Shown here in pieces: positions 24,819 to 33,227 of a DNA stretch of 33,269 nucleotides. Under the pieces are notes generated by a model. That model searched no databases and was not told the origin of the DNA. It saw nothing but the letters and a program-made list of their open reading frames with translations. Position numbers and translations under genes: made by a program. Every line of letters begins with the position of its first letter. The first letter of the stretch is position 1. This stretch comes from Litoribacter ruber. GTDB taxonomy: Bacteria; Bacteroidota; Bacteroidia; Cytophagales; Cyclobacteriaceae. Location: positions 57,743 through 91,011 of the forward strand of contig NZ_JAHBGI010000013.1 in assembly GCF_018500185.1 (NCBI RefSeq). Reading direction: 5' to 3'.

Positions 24819-26233
24819 AACAAAAACCTTTTTCCTTCAGACAGATTGAGTGGTGGTTTATTACTATCATCTTTCTGGCAATTGTTCTAAGTAATATCCT
24901 CTCCGTCAACATCGATTATCTTACTCGGGGCAATGACCTTAGGATGAACCGTTATATCGCCAATATTTTCCTTCCGCTGATATTGTATGGGGCGTTTTAT
25001 TTTGTTCATATGAAAATCATTCCCCAATATCTACTGGACCGGAAAAAATCAAAGTTGATCATTTATTCCCTTTTGGTGTTTTTTGTATCCTTAGCTTTGA
25101 GCATGCCTTTTTACTTTGGAGCCAACTATGGGGACCATCCTTTCATGCCTTTTTATTTTTCAGCAGTGGCTATTTACCTTTCCTATTTGCTGTTGGTTTA
25201 TATCTTTAAAAGGCTCATTCTGGATCATTCTCCCAAGGATTATTCTTTTTACAATATTATCCGGCTCATTACCCTATATTTATTCACTATGCTCTTCCTG
25301 TTGAAGATGCAGAAGTATTATTGGGATCTTTTGCTGGTGGTTTATATGATCGTTCTTCCTGCGATCCTGGCCGTTTCTATATACAACTTCCTCCTTGTCT
25401 ACCAATATGAAAAGTCAGGAAGAAATGGTGAGGCACGGGCCTATTACTGGCTACTACCTGCCTTGGTGGCCATAATTTTTATTGTCATAGGCATTGGAGG
25501 CAGGTCCTTGGAACCATTGATTGCAGGCGCAATCTGCATCCTATTGATGATGTTGGTGGTACTGCCCCTGTCCAATCTCCTTTTCAGGAAATATGATGAT
25601 TTTCTGGGCCAGATCAGCACCCTTTCTCTGCAGGTGGACCAGGGGGCAGCCAATCTTGATTTTCTCCGCTCCCAGATCAACCCCCACTTTCTCTTCAATG
25701 CCCTTAACACACTTTACGGAACAGCACTTCAGGAAACCGCAGAACGGACCGGCGAAGGCATACAGAAACTCGGGGACATGATGAGGTTCATGCTGCACGA
25801 AAACCACCAGGACACCATTCCCGTGGAGCGGGAAAGGGAATACCTGGTCAACTACGTCGATCTGCAATTGCTCCGGCATAAAGACCAGGAAAACATCGAC
25901 ATCACCTTTTTACCCGGAGAGACTCCTTGTTCGGGAATGATTGCGCCAATGTTGCTGGTGCCATTTGTGGAGAATGCTTTCAAACACGGCATCAGCTTCC
26001 GAAAAAAGTCCTGGATAAAGATCAGTCTCCGCTGCCTAGAGGGATCCGTTCACCTGGACGTCAACAACAGCATTCACCGAAAGGATGCCGATGACCCGGA
26101 ATACAAGGCTTCGGGCATCGGACTGGAAAATGTCCGGCAAAGGCTTAAACTTCTTTACGGTGACCGGCACGAGCTGGTGGTCAGGGAAAATGAAATGGAA
26201 TTTTTTGTACATTTAAGCATCAAGTTAAAATGA
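24815..26233 (+). CDS. Membrane sensor histidine kinase (LytS/YehU type)
   Basis: The 472-residue product has about eight membrane segments (about 10-250), a short coiled-coil stretch, and the His_kinase motif FLRSQINPHFLFNALNTL with phospho-acceptor H291. An HATPase domain follows (about 370-470) with PFVENAFKHGIS and SGIGLENVRQRL. The start is GTG at 24815. The sensing part has no recognised domain. It overlaps the regulator gene by ATGA at 26230-26233 and probably phosphorylates it. Confidence 0.92.
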   Translation: MKQKPFSFRQIEWWFITIIFLAIVLSNILSVNIDYLTRGNDLRMNRYIANIFLPLILYGAFYFVHMKIIPQYLLDRKKSKLIIYSLLVFFVSLALSMPFYFGANYGDHPFMPFYFSAVAIYLSYLLLVYIFKRLILDHSPKDYSFYNIIRLITLYLFTMLFLLKMQKYYWDLLLVVYMIVLPAILAVSIYNFLLVYQYEKSGRNGEARAYYWLLPALVAIIFIVIGIGGRSLEPLIAGAICILLMMLVVLPLSNLLFRKYDDFLGQISTLSLQVDQGAANLDFLRSQINPHFLFNALNTLYGTALQETAERTGEGIQKLGDMMRFMLHENHQDTIPVEREREYLVNYVDLQLLRHKDQENIDITFLPGETPCSGMIAPMLLVPFVENAFKHGISFRKKSWIKISLRCLEGSVHLDVNNSIHRKDADDPEYKASGIGLENVRQRLKLLYGDRHELVVRENEMEFFVHLSIKLK

Positions 26234-26916
26234 TAAAGATGCTGACGGCAATAGCTATTGACGATGAACCCATGGCCTTGGAAGTGGTGAAGGCACATGC
26301 TTCCAAGGTTCCTTTCCTGGACCTTCAGCATGCCTTCACCGATGGCATACAAGCACTGGAATTCCTTAAGGACAATCCCGTAAACCTGATTTTCCTCGAT
26401 ATCAAGATGCCGGATATTTCAGGGATGGAACTGGCCACCCTGCTTCCCAAGCAGACCATGGTTATCTTTACCACCGCTTATTCCGAGCATGCGGTCAAAA
26501 GCTTCGAATTAGACGCGGTGGACTACCTGCTCAAGCCTTTCCACCTTAGCCGCTTTTTGAAATCCTGCCAAAAGGCCCAGGAACTGTATGCCTTCAAAGC
26601 AGGTGCGGGCTCTGGATCCATCTTCATCAAGACCGGCTACGAGCAGGTCCGGATTGATTTTGACAACCTCCAGTATTGCGAGGCCAACGGCAACTATGTC
26701 ACCTTCCACCTGCCCCGCGAAAAAATTCTCAGCCGTATGACCCTCGGGGAGGTTGAAGACTTGGTTCCCGCAAGCTTTATCAAGACCCACCGCTCCTTTA
26801 TCGTCAACAGCTCCAAAATTGACCGCGTCGAGAGGCACCAGCTTTCTATTGGGGAGAAAATGGTTCCGGTGAGCAGCTCCTATTACGAAATGTTATTAAA
26901 AAAAATCAGCAAATGA
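26230..26916 (+). CDS. LytTR-family response regulator
   Basis: The 228-residue product has a receiver domain (about 4-118) with acidic D11/D12, phospho-acceptor D57 (FLDIKMPD), TTAYSEHAV and LKPF. A LytTR DNA-binding domain (about 130-225) follows, with YCEANGNYVTF and FIKTHRSFIVN. Partner of the kinase before it. The stop overlaps the next gene's ATG by 4 nt. DNA targets are unknown; the pair could control the third gene or distant loci. Confidence 0.93.
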   Translation: MIKMLTAIAIDDEPMALEVVKAHASKVPFLDLQHAFTDGIQALEFLKDNPVNLIFLDIKMPDISGMELATLLPKQTMVIFTTAYSEHAVKSFELDAVDYLLKPFHLSRFLKSCQKAQELYAFKAGAGSGSIFIKTGYEQVRIDFDNLQYCEANGNYVTFHLPREKILSRMTLGEVEDLVPASFIKTHRSFIVNSSKIDRVERHQLSIGEKMVPVSSSYYEMLLKKISK

Positions 26917-27758
26917 GTTACAAGAAAAGTAACACCGAGTATAGCCACAAACCATCAAAATCGATCTCGAGTAAATCTTCAACGATGAATTTCAACATCC
27001 ACCAAACCGGTAAAAATCTCAAAGAAAAAATATCCCGGCGTATAAAAAGGTCCCAGATTCCCATCCTTGTTTATCTGGTCCTTATTTGCAGTATGGCTCT
27101 CCTTTGGTATTTGAGAGATTTTCAGGACGGCATCACCATGGATTTCTTTGCCGAGCTTTTTGGTGCGGCCTTTACGCTGTTTATCATTGATGTCCTATTG
27201 GTCCGGTCCAAAACCAAGCGATGGAAGAATGTACAGGAGGAAATCAATTACCTTATATCCAGAAACGTCAACAGGTTGAGAGACGGGATCTCAACCAGGG
27301 TCTTCGGATTTTCACCCACCATTGACCATGAGTTGGACGAATTGCAGGCCATCCAGGCCGTACGGGACCAGCGCAATGTTTTCCTCATCAGGATAGCTGC
27401 CCTCAATGAGGAAGATTTAATCAGAAGCCTGCACCAAGAGGAGCTATTTTCCGACAACACTTATGATTATTTCAATGAAAAGGCGGATGAGGTTTGGGCT
27501 ATTTTAAATATGAAATACTCTGATGATCTTCACCCGGAAATGGTTTCCCTTTTAATCAACCTTCATGTCCAATTGAAGGACATATGTAGCCACATCAGGC
27601 AATACCTGAAAATAAAACGCTTCCCTGAAGAGCGCAAATATTATAGCACAATAGGATTGAAAGGCGTATCTGTGAGTATGTCCAAAATTCTCCTGATTTT
27701 AAACAGGTTAAAGGAGGAAGGATATTCGGAAGCAGCTTCATTGATAAAATCTGCTTAA
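26913..27758 (+). CDS. Membrane protein of unknown function coupled to the two-component genes
   Basis: The 281-residue product has a Ser/Lys-rich basic N-terminus (1-48), two membrane helices (about 50-67 and 78-97) separated by a short acidic loop, and a cytoplasmic part of about 180 residues that looks mainly helical (KRWKNVQEEINYLISRNV and later heptad-like stretches). No catalytic motif or known domain is recognised. The ATGA overlap with the regulator gene (26913-26916) argues for M1 as start and for a linked role, such as a third signalling component or the output protein. Confidence 0.75.
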   Translation: MSYKKSNTEYSHKPSKSISSKSSTMNFNIHQTGKNLKEKISRRIKRSQIPILVYLVLICSMALLWYLRDFQDGITMDFFAELFGAAFTLFIIDVLLVRSKTKRWKNVQEEINYLISRNVNRLRDGISTRVFGFSPTIDHELDELQAIQAVRDQRNVFLIRIAALNEEDLIRSLHQEELFSDNTYDYFNEKADEVWAILNMKYSDDLHPEMVSLLINLHVQLKDICSHIRQYLKIKRFPEERKYYSTIGLKGVSVSMSKILLILNRLKEEGYSEAASLIKSA

Positions 27759-27864
27759 GTCAATTTTACCAATGATTACCAAAAGTAAGTAGCCATGTTT
27801 ACACAAATCTATTTCAGGGCTGTTACTTAGAAACAGTATATGTAGCCAATTACAGTAGGAAAAT

Positions 27865-27879
27865 TTCCAATTTTTGGAA
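27865..27879. promoter_or_regulatory. Palindrome TTCCAA-TTT-TTGGAA before the next gene
   Basis: A perfect 6-bp inverted repeat with a 3-nt spacer lies 34 nt before the ATG at 27914. Its right arm includes a TTG placed 19 nt before TATTTC, a weak promoter-like pair. Operator role is inferred. Confidence 0.3.
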
Positions 27880-27913
27880 TAATTACTAAATTCACTATTT
27901 CAAACTTTTCCTT

Positions 27914-28483
27914 ATGAGAAAAATCCTACTTTCTATTTTGGTCATCACGGTAATTTTGTTTTTATGGAGCGGAATGACGCAGATGTTCCCGTGGGGCGTC
28001 CCTTCTACTCAAAATGTAGCTACCCAGAGTCCGGGACAGGAAAAATTTGAATCCGACCGGGTTTTGGAATTGCCGGCCCAAAGTCTCACCACCTCAGCTT
28101 ACGATTCCCTCTTTGCTGGAAAAATCAGTACCCTAACCACGGATGATACATTTTCCTGGATTGTCAACCGGCCAATAGAGACGTATGATATGACGGGATA
28201 TTTTGTCAAAGAGATCATTACCCAAGCCTTGGTGGCCCTCCATTTATCAATATTGCTTTTCCTGACCCAGCCCTTGCCTTTTGGCAGACGGATGGCGATC
28301 ATTGTTTTTGCCTCCCTGGCTGCTGTCACGGCAATCTATGGGCAGTTGATGAACTGGTGGGGCTTGCCCAATGTCTATGCTTTGGGCGTTAGTTTCAACC
28401 TGATTATTGGATGGACAATTGCGGCCTATGTATCGGCAAAATGGATAATAAAAAAACCGGCACACCCTGCTGTACCGGCTTAA
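27914..28483 (+). CDS. Membrane protein of unknown function
   Basis: The 189-residue product has one N-terminal helix (ILLSILVITVILFLWSGM), a periplasmic-looking segment (about 25-95) and three closely spaced helices towards the C-terminus (about 102-118, 125-143, 152-175), ending in a short basic tail. I do not recognise the family. The 155-nt gap before it holds palindromes but no clear promoter. Its last codons contain the terminator of the convergent msrB gene on the other strand. Confidence 0.75.
   Translation: MRKILLSILVITVILFLWSGMTQMFPWGVPSTQNVATQSPGQEKFESDRVLELPAQSLTTSAYDSLFAGKISTLTTDDTFSWIVNRPIETYDMTGYFVKEIITQALVALHLSILLFLTQPLPFGRRMAIIVFASLAAVTAIYGQLMNWWGLPNVYALGVSFNLIIGWTIAAYVSAKWIIKKPAHPAVPA
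28448..28478 (-). terminator. msrB terminator inside the neighbouring gene's 3' end
   Basis: Read on the minus strand, CCGGTACA pairs with TGTGCCGG (one G-U) around a 6-nt loop and is followed by seven T. On the plus strand the same stem has a C-A mismatch, so it favours stopping minus-strand transcripts. It lies inside the coding end of the gene at 27914-28483. Confidence 0.75.
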
Positions 28484-28501
28484 AATAGACATTAAATTAA
28501 A

Positions 28502-28530
28502 CTCTGTGCCCTCTGCGTCTCTGCGGTTAA
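28502..28530. repeat. Intergenic repeat, best-preserved copy (CGCAGAG type)
   Basis: CTCTGTGCCCTCTGCGTC then TCTGCGGTTAA; the minus strand reads TTAACCGCAGAGACGCAGAG followed by GGCACAGAG. This is the cleanest copy of the dispersed family in the window and lies just past the msrB stop. Confidence 0.7.
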
Positions 28531-28535
28531 TTTCT

Positions 28536-29069
28536 TTAATTTTCCACCTTAGTAGGAAGCGGTTTCCCGTCAGGAATAAAGCTCATGGAAACTGAGTTGA
28601 CACAGTGTCGAACATTTTTGTCGGTGAATCTTTCCCCTTCAAATACGTGCCCCAAGTGACCATCACAGTTGGCACAAAGGATTTCTACCCTCCTACCATC
28701 TGGGTCAGTCTTCCTGGTCACCGCACCTTCTATCTCATCGTCAAAGGCAGGCCAGCCGCAGTGGCCGTCAAACTTGTCCTCTGACTTGTAAAGTGGTGCA
28801 TTGCACTGTCGGCAGATGTAGGTTCCTGCTTCAAAATGGTTGTCATACTCTCCCGAAAAGGGTCTCTCTGTACCTTTTTTCCGGATTACGTAATCCTCCA
28901 TATCGTTCAATACATTGAAAGGATTGTTTTTTCCATCCTTTACGATCAGCTTTTCATCTTTTTGTTCTGACATAGTTTCTTTCTGGGTTTCTTTCCTGTT
29001 GGATTCCTGCGCACACGCGCCAAAGGCCACCGAAATGGCTAACAGGGTTACAATAATATATGTTTTCAT
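28536..29069 (-). CDS. msrB: Exported methionine-R-sulfoxide reductase
   Basis: The 177-residue product has an export signal ([15 protein letters not shown], possible lipid attachment at C19, or cleavage near ACA-Q), a charged linker (20-45), then a full MsrB domain. Zinc cysteines are in CRQC and CANC; the catalytic cysteine is C156 in RHCVNSVSM. It reduces methionine R-sulfoxide, probably to repair envelope proteins. It is monocistronic, with a terminator embedded in the neighbouring gene. Periplasmic or lipid-anchored place is inferred. Confidence 0.92.
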   Translation of the reverse strand: MKTYIIVTLLAISVAFGACAQESNRKETQKETMSEQKDEKLIVKDGKNNPFNVLNDMEDYVIRKKGTERPFSGEYDNHFEAGTYICRQCNAPLYKSEDKFDGHCGWPAFDDEIEGAVTRKTDPDGRRVEILCANCDGHLGHVFEGERFTDKNVRHCVNSVSMSFIPDGKPLPTKVEN

Positions 29070-29260
29070 CTGATTGAAATTGTCTTTGGTGCCAATGGAA
29101 TTCCGTCAAGACTTTCTCGCGTTACTCCAAATTTTATTAATGCATAAATAACAAGAAACAGTTTAGGAAGGTTTACCAGCATGTATCAAGTACGAAAAGT
29201 CAAGTCATTAAAATGGTTTTATTTAAACGCATAATTCAAACTTTAAACAAAAATCTAACT

Positions 29261-29470
29261 ATGATCAGGGAAGGAAGCAAAGTAAAATGGAAATGGGGTG
29301 ATGGATATGGGTATGGAAAAGTAAAAGAAACCTATGATGAGGAGGTAAGCAAAACCATAGATGGCTCAAAAATCACCCGCAAGGGAGAAAAGGGCAACAA
29401 AGCCCTCCTGATCGAACAGGAAAGCGGAGACTTGGTATTGAAACTGGAAGACGAAGTTGAAAAAGAATAG
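29261..29470 (+). CDS. DUF2945 (HVA1-like) small protein
   Basis: The 69-residue product fits DUF2945: an SH3-like core with EGSKVKWKWGDGYGYGKV, the KTIDGSKITRKG centre and the ending GDLVLKLEDEVE. The family is a hypervirulence-associated-like (HVA1) domain of unknown role. An upstream open frame begins at 29213, but the family start (MIREGSKV) is the ATG at 29261. No promoter could be assigned. Confidence 0.85.
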   Translation: MIREGSKVKWKWGDGYGYGKVKETYDEEVSKTIDGSKITRKGEKGNKALLIEQESGDLVLKLEDEVEKE

Positions 29471-29482
29471 GTTTTGCCAGCC

Positions 29483-29512
29483 GGCCAAAAAAAAGGCAGC
29501 CCTTGAGCTGCC
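29483..29512 (-). terminator. Terminator of the lyase-like gene
   Basis: GGCAGC/GCTGCC stem at 29495-29512 with a 6-nt loop. On the minus strand it is followed by eight T. It lies 22 nt past the stop of the gene at 29534-30331. Confidence 0.85.
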
Positions 29513-29533
29513 CTGATTGCTAAATTTTAACGT

Positions 29534-30331
29534 TTATTTTGCTCCCATTTCTGAAAGTACGGCTTTTTGGCTTCCTAGTTTGATGTTATCAAACATGATC
29601 ACCCTTACGTCAGTATCGGTAGTCCTGTTGGCCCATGAGGCTTTGTAGATTCCTACTTTCCATCTAGGCAAGGGAAGTTTATACATGTTGCCTCCTTTGT
29701 GGGTAAGTACTTTTTTGCCGTTTTGCCAAACCTCCAGCAGTCCGTCGGTACCCGGAGAATGGACAATGTGGAAGACGAAGTGGTGCCAGGTATCCTTTTG
29801 CAGCGCCCCGAGGTCAAAATCCTTTCTGGATTCTTTGGTGTTTCCGGATTTAATCAAAAACCTGTCATTTTGAATTCTGATCGTGGTGGCTGGGCTTCCT
29901 CCCCCCTCTTGGTGCCATTGGGAGATAATATCGTTGTCCCTGTCTTTCTTAAAACCAGTTGAAGGAACATACAAAGAGTAGGAATACCACCTGTCCCTGT
30001 TGGCCTGGGCCGGGAAGAGGACCTCTGCCCTCTTTCCCCCGCTGACGATGGGATCCTTGTATCTCAATTCAAATCTTCCGCCCTTGTTTGACTTATCCCG
30101 CGGATCCTGCACCGTCTTGAAAGAATGGCTCGCAGGAAGCTGCCGGTGAACCTGCCCAAAAGGGTTGCTTCCTTCAAAATTTTCCTGGACCAGGATGTTG
30201 GCCGAGGTGGACCTCAATGCAGCCATTTCTTCTGTGAACTCATCCTGACCTGTGGTGTCGCAGGCTGAGAATGCTGCACCTAAGAAAGCTAAACTCAATA
30301 AAAGCGAAAACTTGTTTTTTGATTTACTCAT
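29534..30331 (-). CDS. Polysaccharide-lyase-like lipoprotein (heparin lyase I / PL20-type fold)
   Basis: The 265-residue product has a lipoprotein signal (FLGAAFSAC, C24) and a short linker. The beta-jelly-roll domain (about 45-260) fits the Polysacc_lyase family: ENFEG start, RFELRY, KRAEVLF, WYSYSLYVP, IISQWHQ and W-x-x-HHFVFHI. Related members cut acidic polysaccharides such as glucuronan; the substrate here is unknown. No susC/susD or other carbohydrate genes are next to it, so it is not in an obvious utilisation locus. It is monocistronic, with a long gene-free region upstream. Confidence 0.8.
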   Translation of the reverse strand: MSKSKNKFSLLLSLAFLGAAFSACDTTGQDEFTEEMAALRSTSANILVQENFEGSNPFGQVHRQLPASHSFKTVQDPRDKSNKGGRFELRYKDPIVSGGKRAEVLFPAQANRDRWYSYSLYVPSTGFKKDRDNDIISQWHQEGGGSPATTIRIQNDRFLIKSGNTKESRKDFDLGALQKDTWHHFVFHIVHSPGTDGLLEVWQNGKKVLTHKGGNMYKLPLPRWKVGIYKASWANRTTDTDVRVIMFDNIKLGSQKAVLSEMGAK

Positions 30332-30370
30332 GTTCTAAATAATTTAATTGCTGGGGAATTTTATTCTTTG

Positions 30371-30402
30371 ACCGGAATTCACATCATTTTTCCAATTCCG
30401 GT
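30371..30402. promoter_or_regulatory. 9-bp inverted repeat upstream of the lyase-like gene
   Basis: ACCGGAATT (30371-30379) and AATTCCGGT (30394-30402) are a perfect inverted pair with a 14-nt spacer, about 40 nt before the lyase-like ATG. No T run follows, so an operator or leader hairpin is more likely than a terminator. Confidence 0.45.
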
Positions 30403-30836
30403 GAGAAGCCCCAAGCCAAAATCTATTCCCAGAAAACCGTACGAAATTTAGACTAGAGAAGAAAAAATATGATTTTACCAAGCTAATACAATCCTTTTCC
30501 ACTGATATTAAGATTATTGCCTTAAAAAATTAACCTTTTTAAAATCCGTGTATGCACTTAAACCCGACACCACTTTTAAAAGGGTTTCACCTTTCAACTA
30601 AATTATTTATGACAAATTCAATTTTAACATGAATATTTCAATATATAATAAAATATTTCAATTGAGGTAAAATATTATTGTTTTCAGGTTAAAAATCACC
30701 TTTTGTTAATAAATTTAGAAAAATTGATGAACGGATATTTATAGTAAATAAATATCCATTTTTATGAAACAACACGTGTTTTTGAAAATTACTGCGGGTT
30801 AGTCTATTTAGCCTAATTCACTAAAAAGTTGTGGAA

Positions 30837-30863
30837 TTACCCTCCTCACTCTGGGGAGGGTAA
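30837..30863. repeat. Hairpin TTACCCTCC/GGAGGGTAA, related to a motif at the window end
   Basis: A perfect 9-bp inverted repeat with a 9-nt loop. The right side ACTCTGGGGAGGGTAAAT is nearly the same as the minus strand of 33196-33214. No T run follows it. Confidence 0.55.
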
Positions 30864-30995
30864 ATTGAGATATACTCAGATTTTGTCGACTATCTACAAG
30901 ATAACTCATAACAAGGCTAAGCTAACAATTATGATATTAAAAGTACATTCCTTATTATTATCGTTTATTTTAGTGATAAATCACCAACTATTCTT

Positions 30996-31877
30996 ATGGA
31001 ACAAAACATCGTCACTGACTTGCTGCTTCCCCTCGCCCTGGCTGTGGTTATGCTCGGTATGGGCCTAAATCTTGTGCCAGCTGATTTCAAAAGGATTTTT
31101 CGTAATCCAAAACCCATATCTATTGGTCTGCTCAACCAACTGCTCTTACTGCCCCTAATGGCATTTCTCCTGCTGTTGCTCTTTTCCTTGAAATTTGAGC
31201 TTGCGGTCGGAGTCATGTTATTGGCCGCATGTCCGGGAGGGCCAACCTCGAACCTGTGTACGCATCTGGCAAAAGGCGACATAGCCTTGTCGGTATCACT
31301 GACGGCCATCACCACGGTGGTCTCCATGTTTACCATCCCCTTGATCGTCAACTTTTCCATCCTGCACTTCATGCCGGAAGGAGAAGCGGTCACTTTGCCT
31401 TTGGCGGGAACCATCATAAAATTGCTTATCATCGCCATCATCCCAATTGTTTTGGGCATGGTAATACGGAATTTTGCGCTTTCCTGGGCGAGGATGGCCG
31501 ACAGACCGGTAAAGTTTATGTCAGCCGTTTTTCTCGTGGTCATCATTGGTGGGGCCATAGTCAAGGAAAGAGAACACCTGGTGGAGTATTTCATACTGGC
31601 CGGGCCCGTTACACTGAGCCTTAATATCATGACCCTGCTGGTGGGGTATCTCACTTCCAGAATCTTCAGCCTGAATTCCAGGCAGCGCATCACCGTTTCC
31701 ATTGAATCCGGCATCCAAAACGGCACCCTGGCCATTACTATCGCCGCCTCCATGCTGCAAAGTACGGCCATGACCATCCCCCCTGCCATCTACAGCCTAT
31801 TGATGTTCTTTTCGGCAGGAGTAGTGATAGCCTTGGCGATTAGGAAAAAGGAGATGATAACGCAGGCTGCGGCATAA
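30996..31877 (+). CDS. Bile acid:sodium symporter (BASS) family transporter
   Basis: The 293-residue product has about nine or ten membrane helices and the family motifs ACPGGPTSNLCTHLAKGD (about residues 77-94) and SIESGIQNGTLA (about 234-245), which line the sodium and substrate sites in relatives. The family moves organic anions with sodium; in bacteria substrates include pantoate, keto acids or are unknown. It stands alone on its strand after a large regulatory-type gap. The ATG at 30996 is a normal start. Substrate is not predictable. Confidence 0.9.
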   Translation: MEQNIVTDLLLPLALAVVMLGMGLNLVPADFKRIFRNPKPISIGLLNQLLLLPLMAFLLLLLFSLKFELAVGVMLLAACPGGPTSNLCTHLAKGDIALSVSLTAITTVVSMFTIPLIVNFSILHFMPEGEAVTLPLAGTIIKLLIIAIIPIVLGMVIRNFALSWARMADRPVKFMSAVFLVVIIGGAIVKEREHLVEYFILAGPVTLSLNIMTLLVGYLTSRIFSLNSRQRITVSIESGIQNGTLAITIAASMLQSTAMTIPPAIYSLLMFFSAGVVIALAIRKKEMITQAAA

Positions 31878-31970
31878 ATTAGTTTTACTAAGTTGTTAAC
31901 AGATTATTTTGATTGGAATAAAAATTACGCTAAGTTTAATTAATTCCATAGTCCATTTTAAATTAATAAG

Positions 31971-33122
31971 ATGAGAAGCCTTTTAGTTTGTGCTTTATTT
32001 TTAATATTATTTTCATGCAGCGATAATTCTCCCTCAATTAAACCTGCTAACCTCTTTGATTTCGAAAGTGGGCAATTCATTATTAATAAGCCTTCTGACA
32101 GTAACATTCTAATGTTTACGGGAACCGTAGAGTCTGATTCTGGAAGATACTTTGTCAGTGAAACGACCAACAAATATGAGCTTTTTGATTTTGAAACGGG
32201 CCTTCGCAAATTTTCCTTTCAGATTCCATTTGACGGCCCGGAAGCTATGAAAAGATCTATGAATGGTACAGCCATGATTTCGCCTGCGGAATATGTTGCA
32301 TTTAATCAAATAGGTCAATTTCATAGCTATGTAAACGGAAGATTAAACCGGGATATACACATTAACCTTTCAGAAATCACCCAACATAAATTTACCCAAA
32401 TTTCCAAAGGGACAGGGAATCTCACCAAACTAAGTACAGGTAAATACCAAGTTGTATTAAACCCTTTTGATATCATGGATCCTAATGGAGGTTTTGATAC
32501 TGAGTTTAGTGCTTGGGTTTTTCAAATTGATTTGGAAAAAGGTATTAGCTGTGTCTCTAATTTTAATTCACCATATGATGAATCCTTTCATGACAGTCCC
32601 TCTGCTACGTTGACCCTTGGGACGAGAAATCATGCGCAGGATGAATATTGGTTTATGTATGCCTTATCAGATTCAGTTTATCGAATAGAAGACTGCAAAA
32701 TCGTTCAAAATCATAAATTGGACAGTGGTAATGAAGTTATTTATTATCCCGATGTGGTTACCAGAAATGGGAGAAACACCCAATGGAACTCTAACCCCAA
32801 AAATCATAAAAACATCAAACTTTTTTACGATAACAAAACCTCGACTTTTCTAAGAGTGTTAGAACTACCCAAAAAGATCAATGAAGAGGATCTTAAGGCA
32901 ATGGATGTCAGAAAAGCATCCAAATTAAAATCTGACTATCAAATCCTCATTTATGATCAACAGTGGAACTTGGGCGCTATCCTTAACTTCACTATACCCG
33001 AAGGGAATAATTTGGAGAGTTGCTTTGTGCATGAAGGCATATTTTATTTGAACCAACCAAATCAAGAAAATGAAGATGAATACGTATTAATGAAATTTGA
33101 CCTGACAAAAGCTATTATTTAA
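31971..33122 (+). CDS. Lipoprotein of unknown function (possibly DUF4221)
   Basis: The 383-residue product has a clear lipobox (LILFSC, C16) and a long body of beta-type repeats without recognised enzyme motifs. The sequence (KYELFDFETGLRKFSFQIPFDGPEAM, the later IYDQQWN strand) suggests a beta-propeller-like DUF4221 protein, common in Cytophagales, but I hold this loosely. It probably sits in the outer membrane or periplasm. It is AT-richer than the genes before it, so recent arrival or lower expression is possible. No partner gene adjoins. Confidence 0.75.
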   Translation: MRSLLVCALFLILFSCSDNSPSIKPANLFDFESGQFIINKPSDSNILMFTGTVESDSGRYFVSETTNKYELFDFETGLRKFSFQIPFDGPEAMKRSMNGTAMISPAEYVAFNQIGQFHSYVNGRLNRDIHINLSEITQHKFTQISKGTGNLTKLSTGKYQVVLNPFDIMDPNGGFDTEFSAWVFQIDLEKGISCVSNFNSPYDESFHDSPSATLTLGTRNHAQDEYWFMYALSDSVYRIEDCKIVQNHKLDSGNEVIYYPDVVTRNGRNTQWNSNPKNHKNIKLFYDNKTSTFLRVLELPKKINEEDLKAMDVRKASKLKSDYQILIYDQQWNLGAILNFTIPEGNNLESCFVHEGIFYLNQPNQENEDEYVLMKFDLTKAII

Positions 33123-33227
33123 TACTACCTATAATAGAGAAAGAAAGACTACAAAAATTAGTGAAAATAAACTCATTTTACCTTGTGATCTATGCATCTA
33201 CCCTCCCCGAGAGTTAAAGGCCATCTT
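33123..33227. other. Gap with a second copy of the GGGGAGGGTA motif
   Basis: Non-coding gap. At 33196-33214 the minus strand reads ACTCTCGGGGAGGGTAGAT, near-identical to 30848-30865 on the plus strand. Confidence 0.5.

Larger units (their letters stand above)
30332..30995. other. 664-nt gene-free region with two hairpins
   Basis: This AT-rich gap lies between the divergent lyase-like and BASS genes and so must hold both promoters, but no exact TAnnTTTG is placed with a proper TTG. It holds an inverted repeat (30371-30402), two copies of AATATTTCAAT spaced 20 nt apart (30632 and 30652), a hairpin (30837-30863) and GTGATAAATCAC (30973-30984). Open frames in it look random. Confidence 0.55.

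Noticed and set aside
29213-29260. Upstream extension of the DUF2945 frame
   Set aside because: The family N-terminus begins at the ATG at 29261.
30829-31068. 79-residue frame across the BASS start
   Set aside because: Overlaps the conserved transporter in another frame and begins inside a hairpin.
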